Positions 13,632 through 16,762 of a stretch of 16,762 bases of DNA are shown here, piece after piece (positions within the stretch are counted from its first letter, which is position 1; each line of letters opens with the position of its first letter). Where the stretch lies: the NCBI GenBank assembly GCA_028690255.1, contig JAQVBP010000025.1:1-16762 (forward strand). The letters are read 5' to 3'. The notes beneath the pieces were generated by a model. It saw nothing but the letters and a program-made list of their open reading frames with translations, was not told where the DNA came from and did not search any database. This DNA comes from Methanosarcinaceae archaeon (GTDB lineage Archaea > Halobacteriota > Methanosarcinia > Methanosarcinales > Methanosarcinaceae). Made by a program: the position numbers and the translations under genes.

Positions 13632-15038
13632 TTATAGCCCGGTCTGTTTCCTGAAGAGGTCACAGGAATTGATCTTTATGTCGAGGAGTTTTTCAATGTT
13701 CATCTTTGCCGCGATGCCCTTTGCGGCAGTCGGAACGGAGGTTATGACTCCGATATCAAGCTCCTCCCTGAGTTCCCTCATGACGTACTCGTCCGAGAGG
13801 TCTCCGGTTTCGACACCGAGCTTCTTTGCGACGTATTCCTTTGCCTCTTTTAGCCTCATCTTCTTTGAGAATTCCATCCTTGCAACAAGGTCTCCTGCGG
13901 CCCGGATCCCGGTCATCCCGGAGGCCATGATGTGGGAAATCGGCATACCCATCGGGTCGCCGACTCCTATCTATATGCCGTCTACGCCCGCAAGCTCGAC
14001 CATTGCCTTGCTGGCCCTGGTAACGGCATCGATTGGTGGAGTCTCGAGCATGGGAATTCCCCCCACCCCCATACCCATGTCCACATGACAGGGGATGTTG
14101 GAAGCTTCCACCGCGGCCTTCATAAAGGTAACAGAGCGGGCGAGGTTCCAGGCCGAGGTCTTGCTGGTGTTGGTGTTACACACGGGCCCGAAGACGCTTG
14201 CACCTGCTTTTTCAACAAGGGGTGCCTGCTTGTGCGGCCAGAGCCCGGCGAGAGTCGTGCCGTCGTACTTGAGTTCCCCGTGCATCCCGAGTACGCATTC
14301 CCCGGCCATCCCCACCTCGATGTACATGTTTGGAAATTCCTTCCTGAGAGCTTCCACCGCGTGAAGGGTCCCGTACATGTCCGCATCTCCGGCGGCTCCC
14401 ATGGTATCGAAGTTCACCCCGTCCGCCCCGGAGGCCATGAGTTTCTGCATGACCCATACGGTGTCCCTGGTCAGGTGCTCTGCGGCGCGTTCCATGGAAT
14501 CCCAGGCTTCCTGAATCTTGAAGGCCTTCATGAGGTCTCCGGGGTTTTCGAAGGGGCCGTCCGGGGTATAGTAAAGCCCCATGTTCGGCATTGCCCCGTA
14601 GAAAAGCGGGATGGTCATGTTCTGCTGGCAGACTTCCATGGCCTGGGTCTCGTTTGCGACCACGGGTTTGACAGGCTTGTAGCTGTAATCGATATGCCCG
14701 AGTTCCATGGTGTCGGCCCCAAAAGCCCTTTCGTGCATCATGCAGCCTACAAGCCGGCTGGAAGGAATCCCCACTCCACTGTTGCCCTGGTCCCCGTCAA
14801 GCCTGAGAGTCCCGATGTCGTGGGTAACAGGCACTTCCATGCCCTGTTCCACACTCACGGCTTTTCCGGGCATCATCAGGATTTCCGCAAGCTTGTCCAT
14901 CTCATTTCCCGAAAGGCCCGCAATCTCCCCCAGATCAGCAGCATCCGCAGAACCGGCTTCGATTTCTTCCAGGATCTTTTCTTTGCTAAGGAAGATCCTC
15001 TTTCCGTCTCCCATCCTTAAAGCATATTCCTTTGCCAT
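13632..15038 (-). CDS. mtbB: Dimethylamine:corrinoid methyltransferase MtbB, with pyrrolysine
   Basis: A protein of 468 residues counting pyrrolysine at position 356. Translation runs 355 residues from ATG 15038 to an in-frame TAG at 13971-13973 and continues in the same frame, IGVGDPMGMPISHIM onward, to a TAA at 13632. The site, ELAGVDGI-Pyl-IGVGDP, and the length agree with MtbB of Methanosarcina barkeri. The enzyme transfers a methyl group from dimethylamine to the Co(I) corrinoid of MtbC, giving monomethylamine, with Pyl binding and activating the amine in a TIM barrel. GTGATG upstream of the ATG serves as the ribosome binding site and lies right at the border of a structured, IS-like segment (15058-15392). 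Its partner mtbC lies 405 nt upstream and the trimethylamine genes downstream. Confidence 0.96.
13971..13973 (-). other. In-frame UAG read as pyrrolysine in mtbB
   Basis: TAG on the coding strand, in frame between GVDGI and IGVGDP. The reading frame and family similarity continue past it for 112 residues. There is no alternative start or frame that would make the downstream part an independent gene. Confidence 0.95.
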
Positions 15039-15057
15039 TTTACATCACGATTCCTCA

Positions 15058-15392
15058 GGCAGGATGCCTGCGACTTTAGTCGTGGGAGGAATGCCGTCAA
15101 CTTTCAGGCATTTCGTTCCACGTTTGGATTTCTCCACTCTGCTTTTGAAACAAGTTCCCGTAGCAGGTAACGTAGTTTTTTAAATTATCTCCCCTCGCCA
15201 ATGTTGAATATGCTTGTTATGTGTAGCACACCGCCCCTACCTCTCAGGACTTTTAATGCTACACGATAGGGAATTGGACTGAGGAAGCATCCAAATGTAT
15301 CGTGACATATCCAACGTAGTCAATTAAGACTTAAGCTGGTCAATCAAGGCTTGCCGAAACAAGCCTCCCACTTTAGTGGGGGGTTATTGACC
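15058..15392. mobile_element. Probable non-autonomous IS200/IS605-like remnant between mtbC and mtbB
   Basis: The roughly 335-bp segment has subterminal palindromes of the type seen at IS200/IS605 ends. At one side are GCAGG-ATG-CCTGC (15059-15071) and CGACT-TT-AGTCG (15071-15082). At the other, an outer helix GGTCAAT/ATTGACC (15338-15344 and 15386-15392) encloses AGGCTTG/CAAGCCT (15347-15353 and 15360-15366) and CCCACT-TT-AGTGGG (15367-15380). Both sides share the CTTTAG hairpin tip. In the middle is TGTAGCA/TGCTACA (about 15215-15265). No transposase or TnpB frame survives. The family assignment rests on the end structures only. The segment could equally be a structured intergenic region processed in the mtbC-mtbB transcript. 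Confidence 0.4.
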
Positions 15393-15443
15393 TGTATTCC
15401 GGGGCCTCCGGAATCTCCCTGATCCTCCGGCCCCTCATCCCCC

Positions 15444-16094
15444 TCATTTCCCGAGAAGAAGCTCCTTTGCTTTCTGAACGGCCTCACTTGCGTTTTCCGC
15501 ATAGCAGTCCGCCCCGATTTTATCGGCCCAGGCCTGGGTTGCGGGAGCGCCTCCTATCATGACTTTGACCTTATCCCTCATCCCTTCCTCTTTCAAAAGC
15601 TCGATGACATCTCTCTGGCCAGGGAGGGTGGTTGTCATAAGTGCGGAAACCCCTATCATGTCCGCATTAACTTCTTTTGCCTTGTCAATGAAGTTCCTGA
15701 TAGGGACGTCCCTTCCGATATCGTAAACCTCAAAGCCCGCGGACTGGAGCATGGTCGATACGATGGACTTGCCGATGTCGTGCACGTCTCCTTCCACGGT
15801 CCCGTTTACTATGACCCCGAGTTTCTTTTTCTCTTCTCCCGCGGGCATATCGGCTTCAAGGAGCTTTACCCCGGATGTCATGGCATCGGCGGCCATCATA
15901 ACGTGCGGCAGGAAAAGTTTTCCCCGCTCAAAAAGGGCTCCGACCTCATTCATACCGGCGGCGAGCCCTTTTTCTATGATCTCGGCCGGGTCAATCTCCC
16001 CTTTCGCCTTTTCCACGGCAGCAATTACGTTGTCCTTCTTACAGGACACGATTGCATCTGAAAGTTCCTGAAGTAACTCTTCTTTGCTTGCCAT
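15444..16094 (-). CDS. mtbC: Dimethylamine corrinoid protein MtbC
   Basis: A 216-residue cobalamin-binding protein with the same layout as MttC: a helical cap (1-88), then the B12 domain with GDVHDIGKS (D103, H105, G108), SALMTTT and GGAPATQAW. The histidine is the lower axial ligand of cobalt. Being paired with mtbB, it should carry the methyl group taken from dimethylamine to MtbA and coenzyme M. The ATG at 16094 (MASKEELLQE) is chosen over one 24 codons upstream because AAGGGGG lies 7 nt before it and the shorter form has normal family length. It is the first gene of the cluster, with a long upstream region. It ends in TGA. It could be taken for a monomethylamine or trimethylamine paralogue; the adjacent mtbB decides for dimethylamine. 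Confidence 0.92.
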   Translation of the reverse strand: MASKEELLQELSDAIVSCKKDNVIAAVEKAKGEIDPAEIIEKGLAAGMNEVGALFERGKLFLPHVMMAADAMTSGVKLLEADMPAGEEKKKLGVIVNGTVEGDVHDIGKSIVSTMLQSAGFEVYDIGRDVPIRNFIDKAKEVNADMIGVSALMTTTLPGQRDVIELLKEEGMRDKVKVMIGGAPATQAWADKIGADCYAENASEAVQKAKELLLGK

Positions 16095-16343
16095 TTCAAA
16101 CCCCCTTTTTTCGATTAGTCGTTTTTGCGGTTTACCTTTTAAGGTCAACCCCTGCTCGTCCACCATTAATTAACCCCCGGTTAATCTCCGGTGAACTCCC
16201 AGTTAACCTTCCAAGGTGCCCGGAGGGCTTTCCCATCAAAGAACATGGATGAGGAGTCCCACCGGTTTTTCATTTTCGACACCTGGTCCTATTTGCCCTT
16301 ACATCAAGGGGCATGAATTCCGGACGGTTTTGAGTACAGAATT
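16095..16343 (-). promoter_or_regulatory. Probable long 5' leader of mtbC
   Basis: No gene is seen here. A TATA-like CTTATAAAC on the minus strand (16344-16352) would start transcription at about 16320, giving a leader of about 225 nt. The leader holds an 11-nt tandem repeat at 16170-16210. A short frame in it, opening 24 codons before mtbC and in frame with it, is not needed to explain the gene. Confidence 0.4.
16170..16210. repeat. 11-nt tandem units upstream of mtbC
   Basis: Units on the plus strand are TTAACCCCCGG, TTAATCTCCGG, TGAACTCCCAG and a partial TTAACCTT. Like the 12-nt array before mttB, each unit starts with TTAA or a near match and has a period close to one helical turn. Confidence 0.65.
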
Positions 16344-16355
16344 GTTTATAAGAAA

Positions 16356-16441
16356 GCAGTAGAAAACCCGTTAAATCTTTAGATTTAACGGGCAATTGAC
16401 TGAAGGGTGATACAGTCTAAAAATGGAGTTTTCTACCTGCT
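16356..16441. other. Strong three-helix dyad element upstream of mtbC
   Basis: An outer helix pairs GCAGTAGAAAAC (16356-16367) with GTTTTCTACCTGC (16428-16441, one bulge). Inside it is a perfect 11-bp hairpin CCCGTTAAATC-TTTA-GATTTAACGGG (16367-16377 and 16382-16392) and a smaller GACTG/CAGTC hairpin (16399-16403 and 16414-16418). The hairpin tip CTTTAG followed by a nearby ATTGAC (16395-16400) matches the structure at 15367-15391, suggesting a related IS200/IS605-type end. The element lies just upstream of the likely mtbC TATA box. The region 16442-16762 beyond it is AT-rich with several TATA-like segments (TATATAAATAG, about 16645-16660, minus strand) and no gene. Confidence 0.5.
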
Positions 16442-16762
16442 TGCCTTTAACCCTGAATTCTTTATTCACCCCCTCCTCCCCCCTTGAAGGATTAACGGTG
16501 TTTTATTCCCTCTTCAGAGGTTTGTTTTGATTTTGAAAATGGTTTAATCAATTTTTAAATTACATATACTGTTAGAACCTTCAGGAAATTTCCAAAAATC
16601 TATTTCTTCCAGAAATTCCCTAACTAACATAGTCCTCTCAAATTTATATATCTATTTATATACTAATGAAATTTATTCAATCTATTCATTGATCAGTAAC
16701 AATCATTTCAAAGCTCACAGGACAAGGAAAAAAATACAAAGAAAAAACTACTGGAAAAAAAA

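Noticed and set aside
12277..13973. mttB and mtbB as pseudogenes or pairs of split genes
   Set aside because: Each has exactly one in-frame TAG at the family's known pyrrolysine position and is otherwise intact.
13932..15020. 362-codon plus-strand open frame opposite mtbB
   Set aside because: It is the antisense shadow of a high-GC, strongly codon-biased gene; the peptide is rich in His, Gly and Pro with no recognisable domain, while the minus strand encodes full-length MtbB.
16095..16166. 24-residue N-terminal extension of MtbC
   Set aside because: The shorter form has normal family length and a G-rich ribosome binding site before MASKEELL.
1..16762. tRNA or rRNA genes, including pylT
   Set aside because: I saw no T-loop signature with cloverleaf arms and no rRNA-like segment on either strand by eye; a tRNAscan or Infernal run would settle it.

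Overview
The window comes from a methylotrophic methanogenic archaeon, most likely Methanosarcina or a close relative in the Methanosarcinaceae. The deciding evidence is a methylamine operon on the minus strand in which two genes, mtbB and mttB, are each interrupted in frame by a single TAG codon at the position known to encode pyrrolysine. None of the fifteen reading frames annotated here ends in TAG; all end in TAA or TGA, as expected where UAG is a sense codon. TATA-type promoters, archaeal type IV pilin features and PKD-repeat surface proteins fit the same group.

Right part (about 9.2-16.8 kb, minus strand, read from right to left): mtbC (dimethylamine corrinoid protein), mtbB (dimethylamine methyltransferase, Pyl), mttB (trimethylamine methyltransferase, Pyl), mttC (trimethylamine corrinoid protein), mttP (putative methylamine permease), a 98-aa winged-helix-like protein and a 49-aa single-span membrane protein. 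Together they would import tri- and dimethylamine and move the methyl groups onto corrinoid proteins; the coenzyme M methyltransferase (MtbA) and the corrinoid-reactivation protein are not in the window. The gene pairs mtbC/mtbB, mtbB/mttB and mttC/mttP are separated by long spacers of 350-405 nt. These hold IS200/IS605-like hairpin structures, 11-12-nt tandem repeats and candidate promoters. The whole group converges at a bidirectional terminator with a stand-alone DUF5591 protein that carries the complete archaeosine synthase (ArcS) signature motif.

Left part (1-8.1 kb): a set of unrelated one- or two-gene cassettes, namely a truncated C-terminal reading frame at the edge, a SAM methyltransferase, a hicBA toxin-antitoxin pair, a type IV pilin with a large PKD-domain surface protein, and a TrmB/MarR-like regulator. 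Between the cassettes lie four arrays of one diverged direct repeat with a unit of about 440-450 bp, all in the same orientation. The repeat does not hold a reading frame between copies. It does hold TATA-like boxes, two hairpins about 130 nt apart, and stems whose sequence changes while pairing is kept. I read it as a family of structured non-coding elements, possibly transcribed as about 160-nt RNAs, and it is the most novel item in the window.
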